Under the pieces are notes generated by a model, which did not search any database, was not told the origin of the DNA, and saw only the letters and a program-made list of their open reading frames with translations. Below are positions 7,915-19,599 of a DNA stretch of 64,000 nucleotides, in pieces; within the stretch, counting starts at the first letter, position 1; every line of letters begins with the position of its first letter. A program made the translations under genes and the position numbers. The DNA comes from Datura wrightii (lineage: Eukaryota > Streptophyta > Magnoliopsida > Solanales > Solanaceae): positions 6,200,001 through 6,264,000 of the forward strand of contig JASDFA010000002.1 of NCBI GenBank assembly GCA_035772735.1, written 5' to 3'.

Positions 7915-9118
7915 CCCACCACATCCATTTATCCGTTATAAGATAGCAGATAATGCAAACCAATTCCATTGGCTAGCTGACATGATTGCACAAGGTCAAC
8001 CACAATGGGTTGTGTCCAAAGGTCAAATTCATCGGCGTGATTTAAAATTCGACGCCTACATGTGGTTAGAGTTGGTCTGTTCAAGGTTGATACCCTCTCA
8101 GAATACATCAGAGGTGCCTATTGAAGTGGCGATTCTCCTTGCGTGCATAATGAAGCATGTGCTCATTAATATGGGAAAGATTATTGCTGACCAGTTCAGG
8201 CAAAAAGCTAAACAACAAGCCACAACATTGCCCTTCCCTACCTTGGTAAGTATGTTGTGTATAAGGGCTGAGTGTCCTTTGTTGCACTCATTGGATAAGA
8301 CTATACAAGTCCACAAAGTGATTACTTTGGATACCAAGACAGACAAAGAGGCCCCAATGATAAAGCGGGAAAGGTATACAAGGAACATGACCCCACCATC
8401 ACCCTTGACATCTTCTCACATAGCTACTGTCCCAGCCAATGCAGACGAGTCTCAAACTTCTTCGCTCTTGGATTTACTGAATGTTGCACAAAGGGAAAAG
8501 ATGCATGAGAATCAGCTTATACGACTAGCCACGACTATACCGTCCATGATCTAAAGTGCCTTTAAGAAAGCCTTATAGTCCGCTAAAGACAAGTTGACAC
8601 ACCTATGCTCGAAAGTGGATGTTCTTGAAAGTGAAATGACTACATTGCAGCAGGAGGTGGCCACACTTACTGCACCCACCAACCAACCGACGCCTTGTGG
8701 CCCTGAGGTAGCGCCACCACAAGTTGAAGCACCCAGAAGTCCCCCAGATGATTGGTGGGTGGGCTAACACAGTGATGCGGATATTATATCTGATGAGGAG
8801 GACCACCAAATCCAACCTCCTTCGACTCAAATGCGTTCGGTGTATGAGGTTAATCCTTCATGGGCTTCGGGGGGAGTGGCAACAACATCTTATCATGAGC
8901 TCCGAACCCTTTCGGACAGATGGGTCACACCAGGCCCTAGTCTACCTGTCATAGTCGCACCAGATTCCATGCAACCCACAGCAGAAGACACAGCTTCTTG
9001 GGTTTTTGTGTTGTCACTTATACGTGGAAGTCAAGATCCAATCACTAATATGATCAGGAAATCTCTTTTACCTTCTTGCATTTCTTGTGGTTTCCATTGG
9101 GGGGAATGTCTAAATTAA
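7915..9118 (+). pseudogene. Relict of a second extra-ORF protein (putative plant transposon protein domain), opposite strand
   Basis: Starting right at the E1 edge, the plus strand reads a partial protein with QPQWVVSKG, YMWLELVCSRLIPS, a run INMGKIIADQF, and the block KAKQQATTLPFPTLVSMLC, followed by a coiled-coil-like stretch around 8590-8680. These motifs match the plant transposon-domain family annotated widely in Solanaceae, but it is a different subfamily from the E1/H/N ORF. Stops at 8552 and near 8573 interrupt it; a further open segment (8831-9118) has no motif I recognise. The N-terminus is cut off by E1. It marks an older Athila-like element in the opposite orientation, into which E1 inserted. 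Confidence 0.65.
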
Positions 9119-10342
9119 ATTTAGGGGGGTTGATTATTGTCCTTTGGGAATTAAATATTTATTCTTACTTGATAATTTTTTAATAGGATGAACTCAAGTT
9201 GTGTTCCCAAAATTGTGTTTCTTTTTCGGCATTGTAAATAGTAGGGTAGAAGTTAAAGCTCGTAGGGTTTTCTTTTGACCATGTTTCTTTCCCAAGGAGT
9301 AGTTTTTTTTAATTTTGCTTTAGTTATTTATGTTGTCTAACCGGGTTGGCTTTTTCTGATGATGGATTGAGTGCGACATTCTTCAGGGAAATGCCATGTC
9401 ACTTTGAGTTTGTTGTGAAGTTGTTTTAAGAGGCACCAATTAATTTTTTTTCTTGTGTTGAAAGGAGAATGTGAAAACAAGGGCATGAAGATGGAGATAA
9501 TAATGTGACACCATAGCATAGTAATCTTGGTTGTACATTGTAAATTCCCTGCCTGACTTATTATGTTTGCTTGCATGATGTCCTACAGTGATGTTTTGTT
9601 TGGAAAAATGACTCTTGTAGACCCTATAAGGGTGATGCTTTGAGTGGAGAGGATATTTTTGTGAATCTTGTGCATTTCATCTTGTCTAGAACTTGCCCTA
9701 TTTGTAATTCAAGGCGAAATCCTAGATGTAGTGGCACCATGAAAATGAGTTTAGGGCCCTCAGTTGTCTAGCCACTTCAACCATAAGCCCTTCGTGATCA
9801 TTAATCCTTGTTAGCCAAATTTGAGCCTTAAAACCTTTCCTTGGCAACCACATTACAAGCCTTAAAACCTTTCTTAATACCTCTTTTGGCCCCCATTCTC
9901 CCTAAATGCTAATGACAAGATAAGTGCTGAAGTAAGGCTCAAGACCTAAGAAGAAGGGAATGAGAAAAGAAAGTGTGGAAAATGAGGCAAGAGCCTAAGT
10001 TTCGGGATAGTAAAGAAAAGGGGAAGACAAGAATTATAGTGTGAAGGGAACATCAAGAACATCATTTTTTTGTCAAAATGCACCAAAAGATGAATAGAAA
10101 AAAAGGGAAAAGACTATTTGTGTGAATTGGTATTCCCTCTTTAGGTGATAAGGTTAAGTGTAGAAGCAAAGAGGGGTTATAAGGGGGAGTATTAAAGAAA
10201 TAAAAGGCATCAACAAGAAAAGAAAGGAAAATAAGGTTGAGTGAGCAAAATAGTTGTAAGGCATGTCACAAAAAGCAATAGGGAGGCTCTAGTCACTATA
10301 GCTGAATGCTCATCCTACCCTGACCTTAAACCTACATCACAT
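9119..10342 (+). other. 3' internal tract of the plus-strand Athila-like relict
   Basis: No open frame of note. A purine-rich run (ATTTAGGGGGGTTGAT near 9117-9134) and a tract near 9780-9990 (AGCCTTAAAACCTTTC twice, around 9827 and 9868) have the look of the region between the extra ORF and the 3' LTR. No LTR follows; the sequence runs into gag of A2 at about 10316-10343, where both sides share TACC-like sequence, so the exact junction is uncertain. Confidence 0.45.
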
Positions 10343-11522
10343 TACTACCCCAGGAAAAATTTGGATGGTTCCTCTAATTCGGGTTGTAATTGTTGCCATA
10401 CTGTTGATTGTTGCCCCTTTGCGCATTTCCAACAAAATAAACCGAATCTGGATTGGCACCACATACATCAGCTGAGTGCTCACTACTACCACAAACTTCA
10501 TACCATACCTGCTAGACTGCATTGACCGGAGCTTGTGACTGACCCAAGCTCATGCTACTAAAATGAGTGTTGATCTGATTCTGCAATGCAGCTATCTGTG
10601 CAGCAATAGCTGTGAGTCCATCTACCTCCAAGACCCCTACTGCTTTCTTCACCACCCCTCGAGTTGTGTCAGCATTCCATTCAGGATTACCATGTGAAAT
10701 ATGGTTCAATAATGTATACAACTCTTCATATGTTTTTTCCAGCGCTTGTCCCCCAGCTGCAGAATCAAACAAAATTTTTGTATGAGGTTCTAAGCCTTCT
10801 ATAAAAGTATGCACCAACACATCATTTGAATGATGATGGTGAGGACAATCTCTCAACATCGACTTGAACCTCTCCCAGGCTTGATACAAGTTCTCACCAT
10901 CTCTCTGTTTGAAACTCAGAATCTGACTTCTAAGCCTGGTTGTCTTCCCTGACGGAAAGAATCTAATTAAAAGCTTCTTCGCTAGATCATCCCATGTGGT
11001 AATAGAATTAGGCAGTTCAACCTTTAACCACCTCTTAGCTTCCCCCAGCAATGAAAATCGAAACAGTGTAAGCCTCACATAATCTGATGATACTCCAGCG
11101 GGTATGTATGTGTCACTTATCTCCAAAAAATTTTGGAGATGCTGTTGTGGGTCTTCATGAGAGAGACCTGTGAATTGTCAGCTGGTATGCAATAACCGTA
11201 CCATGTTCTATTTTAGCTCAAATATACCTCCTGGATCCGACTTGCGGATGCTGGATGTCACATTTTTTGCGTGTGGGATTGCACCTTGCGTACCGATCTT
11301 GCAGCCATCACTTCAGGCACTAACTCTGCCCGTCCAACTGGTAGGTGTTGTTGTTGTTCCAGAATTTTCCTCTGTAACAATTGCAACTTCCTTTCTAGAG
11401 CTTCCCTCGTCTACAAATTAAACAATTGCAACTTCCTTTCTAGAGCTTCCCTCGTCTACAAATTAAACTGTCTCTCCGGCTCCGAAAATGGATCCACCAA
11501 TTCCTTATCTCTTGCCAGCGTT
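10343..11522 (-). pseudogene. gag: Gag fragment of A2
   Basis: The main open segment (10512-11126, 204 residues) is the retrotransposon gag domain, from ISDTYIPAGVSSDY through the FFPSGKT and YQAWERFKSMLRDCP motifs. The zinc knuckle follows at about 10440-10505 in a broken frame, and the chain ends where the element is truncated. Upstream, 11170-11522 encodes a decayed N-terminus with stops and a 45-bp tandem duplication. The conserved CTG start context (A at -3, G at +4) is at about 11517-11519. Non-functional. Confidence 0.85.
11376..11468 (-). repeat. 45-bp tandem duplication in A2 gag
   Basis: Two consecutive copies of a 45-bp unit beginning AACAATTGCAACTTCC (11376 and 11421) plus a partial third. 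The length is a multiple of three, so the change itself would add 15 codons without shifting frame. The unit is single copy in E1, H and N. Confidence 0.9.
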
Positions 11523-11629
11523 CAGAAAAGACTTTGTACCTGCAAGAGTAACCGCTAAGATCAAGTTTTCAATACTTGTATAGATCTTGTAAACTAACAC
11601 TAAAAAATTTAGTTCATCAATTACACCAG

Positions 11630-11647
11630 TCCCCGGCAACGGCGCCA
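11630..11647 (-). other. Primer binding site, tRNA-Asp type (A2)
   Basis: On the minus strand it is TGGCGCCGTTGCCGGGGA, the consensus form, six bases from the LTR edge. Confidence 0.92.
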
Positions 11648-11653
11648 AAAACA

Positions 11654-13096
11654 TGGCCACTCCCCAATGCACGCAAGTGCACGTAGTCGTACAAGTAATA
11701 TGGTGGCTTTTTTTCAAGCTAGGTATCGAACCCACAAGGATTGTAGCTTGGCAGTAAATATTTTTACTTTAGCAATCACAACTTCTTTATACAAGTATAT
11801 GGATAACACCCCAAATGAGAATTTGTTAAAAGTAATGTTTAACGTAACGCTAATTAAAATAAGAAAATGTGATTTAAACAATAACATGAGCAATCTAAGG
11901 TTAAGGTGAAACATGCAGGTATATATAATGTATATTATATTTTAGCTAACCCTTCTCTTAGGTTGATGGTCGGGGATGAATAACCTATGGCTCGGTCTTT
12001 TGAACCTCTAGCCAATTATAGAATTATGAGCCTTACACAATACATTTCTATGATGCAAGAGCTCATCTTCTAACGAATAACAATAGTTTCCCTAGATAAC
12101 CAATATGACGTTACAGGTATATTTCTATCTTGTACACGAATCTTACCTTTAATTCACAACAAAGACGAGAACATATTCCCCTATTCCACATCTATCCTAA
12201 TAATTTTCCTCTCAGAAACAAAATTAGGATTCTAATTTGTACATTAATGATGGACAAACATTAACACAATGAAAAGCAAGAATAGCAGAACAACCTTTCT
12301 TATGAGAAGAGAATTAATCCGAATTAATAATAAATTATACAATCCTTCAATTAGCTTCAACCTCAAACGAAGGTAATTTAGCCACTCATTTGTTGATTAA
12401 ACATCTTCAGACAAGTAGTAATCATATAAACAATTGAAATTTAGAAGAAAAGAGAAGAGAAATAACCCTAGGATTTTCTTCAGCTCAACTGCCTGCCTCC
12501 CACGTTCATGCAAAATGTCAGATATCTAAAATAAAAGCCTAAGTTTTCTATTTATACAAGTGGAAAATTTCCCCAAAATAAATTGGCAACGTGGCACGGA
12601 GGCTATCGCGGAGGTCAAGCTCCGTTCCACAGAGCCATCGCGAGGCCTCACTGGAATCTGGTTACAAAAATAATTTCCCTCAACGTGGAACGGAGGCCAT
12701 CGCGGAGGTCAGGCTCCGTGCCATGGAGCCATCACGCTCCTTCACTGTGTTTTGCCTTCCAATTTTTCATAATTTTATCTTCCACCCATGTAATGTGGCA
12801 CGTTGTTCGACGCGGACCATCCTTAGCATGACACGGTGGGGGAACTTTCAATTCTCTCTTTACACCCTCCAGATATTGGCCTATTATCCCTCGGAGTTTA
12901 GCTTGCTCCTCCAGTTTGCACAACTATCTTCTCCACCTGCAAATAGTCAGCACACAATTATTAATCCCAAAAAAAAAGAAGAAAAACAACCTTAATTAAC
13001 TCTAACATGCGTGAATACATCAATATTCTCCCTATCCATACTCACAACGGGTTGAAAATATGGAGTTTGGTCATATAAATACGCCCAATATGAACA
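11654..13096 (-). repeat. 5' LTR of A2
   Basis: Plus strand TGGCCACT...ATATGAACA, TG...CA on both strands. It keeps the ACGCAAGTGCACGT motif (11671), the AGGTATCGAACCCACAAGG segment and GC hairpins at about 12590-12840 ahead of a TATA-like CTATTTATAC (12547). The right edge is inferred from the TG/CA rule; neighbouring 5 bp are GGCTT with no partner visible. Confidence 0.75.
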
Positions 13097-15035
13097 GGCT
13101 TGACCACAAGTCGTGGTCAGACCTCACGACTCATGAGGTCACCCGTGGTCAACCCTGGAGGATTGACAAAATTGGGATGGGCAGTGTAGGCCACGGAAGG
13201 TGACCATAAGTCATGGTCTAACCTCACGACTCGTGAAGTCACTCATGGGGTTCCCTTGGAGGTTTGGGAAGTCGACTCAACGGACCAAGGCAAAGAGTCA
13301 TACCCTGTGGCAACGACCCGTTAGGTCCCTCGTGAGGACTGGCAACCAGAAATATCTACGTTTTAATAAGGGTGTATTCGTAACTTCCTAAGTCCCTAAG
13401 ATCTAAACAACGTCGTTTTGGATATGCTTCTGAGTTAGATAAGATGGGTTAAGCCCTTTATGCATGCCCATTCATGACTTCTTCCCAAAATTTTCATCAA
13501 TTTCCTTATGGCTGTTCAAGGAACTTTAAGTCCATCTATTCCCAGGTATGTATGGTTTTAAAATGGGTGAAATTCTTCCTCACCCATGAGCAATTTCGAT
13601 TAAAGTCATGAATCCGCCTATTCAAGGTAATGTAGGGTTTTGCCCAAATGCATGAAAATATGATTTCTCTTTTTGGGAATGATTTAATTGAGTTTTAATT
13701 ATTGAATTTTGAATGATGTGCAAGTTTTATTATTATTTTCTTTAATTCATGTTTCAAGCTTTTAAATCCAAAATGCCCATTTGATGGAAGTTCATGTAAG
13801 TTATGATTTATGGTGAATACTCTATGATTTGAGTTTATTGATGATAGAAAAGTATGATTTTCAAGTTACTCACGTTTATGAGTATATTTGGAAAGAATTG
13901 AATATGATGAAGTATTGGGCAATGCCCGCATGTTAAAGAATGATTTATGATTTATGAAACGATTTACTTGATTTATCGCTTTATGATGTTGGCCGATGAA
14001 AAGAGCCTTGATTCTTGGCTAAGCATGTTTTGAAGGGGATCAATGATGATAAATATTATTTCTTAGCAAATGAATTTTTATGCATGATGTTAATGATTTA
14101 TGTATGAGCCTATATGCGTGTTTTTGGGAGACGTGTCTAGCACCGAGCAGCCCGGCGTTCAAAGGACTACGCTGGTGTCTCATAACCACGTGCCACCATA
14201 GGTTGTAAATGATATGATGTATTGATAATGATCCCCTCAAATTTTATATCACTCCTTATGCACGACCCTCGCTTGGCATGCCAGGGTCGGCTCTGCCCAC
14301 TTGAGCGAGATAGTGGGGCATCATGAAAGGCTCTACCATGATGGTGTCGGTTATGACGAGTCCTCCCATTGTTTTTCATGTTTTATGCATTGTTATGTTT
14401 ATGTTATTGGCTCAAGTAATATTATTATAAAGTTATTTACAATTATGATAATGAATGATTATGAAAGATTTGAAAGTCTTGAGCCTTATTTTTTATTACG
14501 AAGGTTTTGATGCAAGCATGATGTCCTTATCCTATGTCTATTTATGAGTTTACTTTACTTTTAAAAAAATGTCCATTTTACTTACCTTTCATACTTAGTA
14601 CATTCCACATACTGACCACATACTTTCTATGTTGTATCGTTTTATTATACAGGGTTTGGATCTCAGGCTCATCCTCATCCTTAGTCCATCCCAGCCTACG
14701 ATATCAGCTTGTTGGTGAGTCCTCATGTTCCGAGGGCCATTTGATGAACTTTACTGTTGATTATGTTTCAGTGTTTCTCGGGTTAGTTGGGGATGTTGTC
14801 CCATAAACCCATCTTATGTATTAGAGGCTTTCTGAAAAAATAGTAGTATTCAGCTTATGTAAATGTTTGGTGTTTTCTGATGCTATGTCATGGTTACATT
14901 TCTGCGATGTTTTATGCTTAATATTCCATTTAATCACATGATATTAGTTGAATGCATGAGCCATGGGTTGACTTGGGGTCTCTCGGGGTCCCTTGTCCTG
15001 TGTCTACAATCCGAGTGTACGTTCGGGTCGTGAAA
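13097..15035 (+). repeat. Truncated chromovirus-type LTR, plus orientation
   Basis: The 3' part of a long LTR. The right end (TTGGGGTCTCTCGGGGTCCC ... GGGTCGTGA at 14972-15033) is the reverse complement of the LTR start at 61051, and 14590-14650 matches 61430-61500 in reverse. The left part holds CACGACTCGTGA-type palindromes (13100-13350), as in the U3 of G. The 5' end is missing at A2, which probably inserted here. No coding frame. Confidence 0.7.
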
Positions 15036-15343
15036 GTACTGGATCATCTTGATAAGATGTTGACGGATTAATGCTTTTACTTTGGCTAATTTGTGTTCTT
15101 TGTTCAAACTTTAATTTTACAAAGGCCAAAGCTTTTAAACATGTGTCTCGTCCCCTTGCTAAGGCACCACGTGGAATGATTGCATGCTTGTTAGTCTTGA
15201 GTGTTGATCCCATTCCAGAGTTCTGAAACTTTGATGGATTCATGTCAAGCCAATACAAAAAGAGTAGAGTAGTTCACCCAACAAGAGAAACATCATTCAA
15301 CAAGTTTTCAAAGAGTGAAAGTTGATTTGTAATAACTGGGGAG
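15036..15343. other. Unassigned 308 bp between LTRs
   Basis: No repeat family or protein motif recognised. The last part (TAATAACTGGGGAGTACCT) continues across solo LTR S1 into a LINE remnant and resembles 52684-52698, so at least the right edge belongs to that LINE-related sequence. Confidence 0.4.
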
Positions 15344-16771
15344 TACCTTGTTCGTTTGCTTTTGGGTATATAGCTACATGCAAGTGCACGTGGTCGAACA
15401 AGTAGTAAAGTGGCTTAAGTAAGCCAAGTATCGATCCCACAGGGACTGGGCTAGGGTAACAATCTACTCAAGAGTCACTATACTTTAACTCTAAAAATGC
15501 AGACAACAGTGTGAAAAAGAGTTTGATATTTTGGTTTCTAATTTTATGCTAAGTCTAAACTAAATATATAATTTGAGTCTGAACTATGAATATGAGCATG
15601 CTGAGGTTAAATGAACATGTAAAGAAACAAATTATCGATTCAATTTGGTTAATCTTTCCTCCGGTTGCTAGTCAAGAATTATTGCCAACGGATTAAAACT
15701 CTCGTATTTAACCCAACTTAAGAAGCATGAACCGTCCACCTAAATTTCTGTGATAAAATGAAATTCATGTTCTAGCCATACGAAATCGATTCCTTAATTG
15801 ACTAATACGACTTTCAGGTATATTTCTATCCTGAAGGTAAATCAATTCTCAATTTTCCCAAACTAAGAAAAGATCATATCCTATTAATTCACAACTTTCC
15901 AATTTCTTTCTCTCTCGAGTGAAACCGGACTTTTTAGATGTACATTAATGTTGGCCACACATTAATGCAGTTAGAACAAGAATCAATAGAACAACCATGG
16001 AGGAAAAGATGAAAACCCAAATTGATCAATAATCACATTTCAATACAAATGTTCTTAACCTTAGCAAGAAAAGGATTTTGCCACTCATTGGTGGATTAAA
16101 CATCGTTAAATGAGTGTTAAACATACAAGCAATTGAATTAAAGAAGAAGGAGATAGAGAAAAACCCTGAAATTTTCGTCCCCTCAACTGCCAGTAACCCA
16201 CGTTCTTGCTCCACCAAGTCAGAATAATTAAAAATGAACCTAAGTGTTCTATTTATACTGGCGGGAATTTTTCCTGGAATAACAAGCAACGTGTCACGGA
16301 GTGCATCGCGGAGCACTGCCTCCGTGACACGCCACTGACGCGGAGCCTTACTGGAATTTGGTTGTCCAGGTATTCAGGCCCAACGTGGCACGGCATGCAA
16401 CGCGGGGCTATGCCAACGTGCCACGGCCCCAACGCGCACCTCCACTGGAATTTGGCAAAATTCCACCCTCCAAGCAGAACGCATCCGCGATGGCAGCGTG
16501 ACACGGCTCCATCGCGGAGCCCCTTTAATTTGTGCCTTCAAGTGCTTTTTCCCTTGCTCGCATCCGAGTCCAACCCCAATCTCTCCCAACACTCATTTTA
16601 GCTTCCCAACATTGTATTTCACCTGCAAAACAACGCTAATCATGTTGGTTAGTATAATTTCACATTTTATTATCAATCACATGAGAATGTATAAACATCA
16701 ATAGATAAACAAGGCTAAAATGACACATTTGAGTATCACTTGGGCATATAAACTTGCCCAAGATCATACCT
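15344..16771 (-). mobile_element. S1: solo LTR of the Athila-like family with TACCT target duplication
   Basis: The LTR spans 15349-16766 (1418 bp, TGTTCG...CCCAAGATCA). It is flanked by TACCT at 15344-15348 and 16767-16771, a perfect 5-bp duplication. No internal sequence remains, so it arose by recombination between the two LTRs of a full element. The left 20 bp are diverged from other family members. Confidence 0.93.
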
Positions 16772-17047
16772 AAATGGTGATTTGTATTATATATGATCAT
16801 ACAACAATAGACTTCTTACTAAAGATAGATTGGCTATGTCGAAAACCATAGATGATCTATAGTGTCATTTATGTGAGATAGAGGAGGAAACCATTGATCA
16901 TATGTTATTCAATGCCCTTATATTGCAGTGCTATGGGTAAGGTATCATAATGGCAACGAGTGAGTAGAGATCCTTTTTGTTTGGGGAATGAAGTACCGAC
17001 AAGCCACGGAATAATACCTTAACAAAGATAAGTCTAGTAGTGGTAGT
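16772..17047 (+). pseudogene. LINE (L1-type) remnant with RT zinc-binding (zf-RVT) region
   Basis: The plus strand translates to LTKDRLAMSKTIDD, a stop, then CHLCEIEEETIDHMLFN, the CX2C...H pattern of the zf-RVT region at the C-terminus of plant L1-like reverse transcriptases. It is short and broken by stops. A related copy of the start of this stretch lies at 52693-52790. Confidence 0.65.
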
Positions 17048-17052
17048 AGCAA

Positions 17053-19562
17053 GGTCACACCCCGAGCCTACACCCTAGGCGTAGCATGGTACTTGAAGTC
17101 ACAAGTGACCCCAAGTCAACCCCTAGTCTATCATACACTGGTATTCTAAGAAAAACATGCATAGCGGAAGCTTTAGAATAATAGCATAAGAGCATTTAAG
17201 AAAATAAAACTAGAAGAAAACATAAAATTTATATCAACAAAAGTATGAAATTAACTCTGTGTCTAAAATCCTTTTAACTGATGAGCTGCTGGGACAAGCC
17301 CCCAGCTAACTCTAAATATAACTAAAAATAATAAATCAATTTAAAGGAAATGGAATAGGGCCCTAGAATGATGAGGACTCACACTTCAACTACGGTAGAG
17401 GAGGATCTGGATTGCAATGACTAACGATGCTGAGCTGGGAACCTGCAGTTGTATCATGAAATGATACAACATAAAAGTATGCGTCAATACTTTGAATGTA
17501 CTAAGTGGTAGAAAATGTAATTGAATATAATGTCTAAACTGATATGACGGGCAATTACCAACAAATAAACTAAACTGAACCACTGATGTAAACTGAAATG
17601 GTCAAGATGACCCTGTCTGATGGTCAAAGACTAAGTCTGAGAGTTCTGAGTCTAAAATATTGTACTGAACTGAGTTAAACGGATAGAACTGGAACTAAAC
17701 TGACTAGTGGAAGGGTCTCTAACCAACATATAACTACGTGAGTTAGACGTGGAGTCTGATGTATACACCCCACTGGAAAGACCCAATATACCTTGCTAGG
17801 GTATAAAGGCATGAACTAGGTGATCACAAAAGTCTGGGGCCAATCAAGACAAGTAATATTGTAAACTATTCTGGCAACGTAGTTTTGGGAACCTAGGTGC
17901 GCTGGAACCTGGCCCACTCGATGCTAAGTCCTACTCCCACTAGAAAACCTAATCTAAACTACTAGGCTGATAGCTCAAAACTGGGGTCCAAGACTAGTCA
18001 GGGACATATAACTGAAAGTACCCTGAGAGTCTTATTCAACCAAATAATGAAACAGGGTTCTAGACTGGTTAGAGTTGCTTATCTAGAAGCGTCGTAACAT
18101 TCTAAGAACAATCTGTAAACTGAACTGGGGTCCTGGGGCTGGTTAGAGCTATATGTTTAAAACGTCAGGACCACCTAATGGACCAATAAACTGGATTCTG
18201 AGTATGATTCTGATAACTGGGAGGCACCACTGACACCTCGAGGAAATACTGAAGTCAAACTGATCAGTTGACAAGTTCTTAATAGTTCCAAAGAGGTTTT
18301 ACATTCTAATAAGCAGCTAATAGAGAACTCAACTTATTCCAACAACACGAGAATTCTATAATATTGTAAAATCTCATGAATTAAAGAAATCTCATCTGAC
18401 AAAGCTAAAAAATCTTTCTTATCGCTGGGATATTTTCTCATCATATATATAATAAGAATTACAAGGAATTCAGCCCAAAACATTCTTCATTCACTAAATG
18501 GGGAAATAACAAGCAAACAACCTTCATGCAAGAATTTAGGGCTTCAATTTACTTTTGTACGAACATTGGCAATTTAATTAGGAACTAATGAAGATAATAT
18601 GAACAACCAACATGGATATTATTCCAGGTGAAATTCTAAAATTAACACGAAATTCATTCGTATTCGAAAACTCGAGGCTTTAACAAAAATTAACATGAAA
18701 TTCATTCGTATTCGGAAACAAAGGGCTAAAACTGATAGGGAAATTATGGAAGGATTTTGGGGGACACAAGGGAAGGGAAATTCCCTTGTTGAATTCCCAC
18801 ATACCTAGCTAAATTTTATCATGAGAAAGAAACTTGAAAGGCTGCAACTGGTGAAGAACCCTAGACCTTTCTTGAGATCTCTTGAGAGAAAACTTACGCA
18901 AGTCTTTCCAAAAATCTAAGTGGGAATGATGGGAAAACCATTTAACCCCTCTAAATCCCTTCAAAATAATCTCAAAACGATGTAGTTTAGAGCCTGTGAG
19001 AATAGGAAAATACTAAATGGCCCATGAAAAATCACTCGGAAAAACTGCCAGGTAACCCTAACGGGTGACCTAACAGGTCGTGGTGACTGACCACGACTCG
19101 TGGTCACACCCATTGGGTACATTTCCTAGGTTTCTCCTATAGCTCACCACGAGTGACCTAACGAGTCGTGGTCACTGATCGCGACTCGTGGTCACCAGTC
19201 GTGGACGACATTGCCTCCTTTCTGAAAATCCTATACCAAACTTGGTAACGAGTCACTTAACGAGTCGTTGCCACTGATGACGACTCGTGGGTGCACTCAT
19301 TAGGTACACTTCCTAACCACCCACAAGGACTGGTAAGGGGGGACATAATGAGTCATTGCTGGTGACCGCGACTCGTGAGGTCTCCTTTTGGGAACACTAT
19401 CTCCCTTTTACAAATTCTCAATCCTCCTTCTCACGGCTGACCTAATGAGTTGTTAGGTCACTTAATGAGTCGTACGTGAGTCATCCTGTAGCATATCTGC
19501 ATATTTTCCAGATTCTCTGATTTAAGTCCCAAGTCTAGAGTTTAAGTTTTTGGGGCATTACA
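17053..19562 (-). repeat. 3' LTR of G
   Basis: About 2510 bp. The plus strand begins at GGTCACACCCCGAGCC (first base mutated from T relative to the expected TGTCA) and ends GGGCATTACA. It aligns with 24648-26151 plus 49138-50042, including the shared TATCATGAAATGATACAACAT segment (17453, 25039). Confidence 0.88.
19040..19480 (-). promoter_or_regulatory. Palindrome array in U3 of the G LTR
   Basis: Repeated CACGACTCGTGGTCAC-type units. The best is a 17-bp palindrome GACCACGACTCGTGGTC around 19090, with degenerate copies at about 19150-19200, 19265-19290 and 19355-19470. Equivalent arrays occur at 49590-49970, 52190-52480 and 13100-13350. They lie within 550 bp of the LTR start on the minus strand, in U3. 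Confidence 0.6.
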
Positions 19563-19576
19563 ATATCTCCCCCTTG
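19563..19576 (-). other. Polypurine tract of G
   Basis: The minus strand reads CAAGGGGGAGATAT directly before the 3' LTR start TGTAATGCC. This fixes the element's orientation. Confidence 0.9.
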
Positions 19577-19599
19577 TAAATATTCATCCTCAAATGTTA

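Larger units (their letters stand above)
10343..13096 (-). mobile_element. A2: truncated Athila-like element (gag N-half, primer site and 5' LTR only)
   Basis: A gag fragment, primer site and 5' LTR in minus orientation. Everything downstream of the gag zinc-knuckle region is missing at about 10343. Its LTR has a different end (TGGCCACT... rather than TGTTCGGT...), so it is a sister subfamily of E1/H/N. The LTR appears to abut a chromovirus LTR at 13097. Confidence 0.8.

Noticed and set aside
14040..14806. Open frames inside the 13097-15035 LTR fragment
   Set aside because: No domain is found, and the sequence is explained as LTR by its match to 61051-61560 in reverse.
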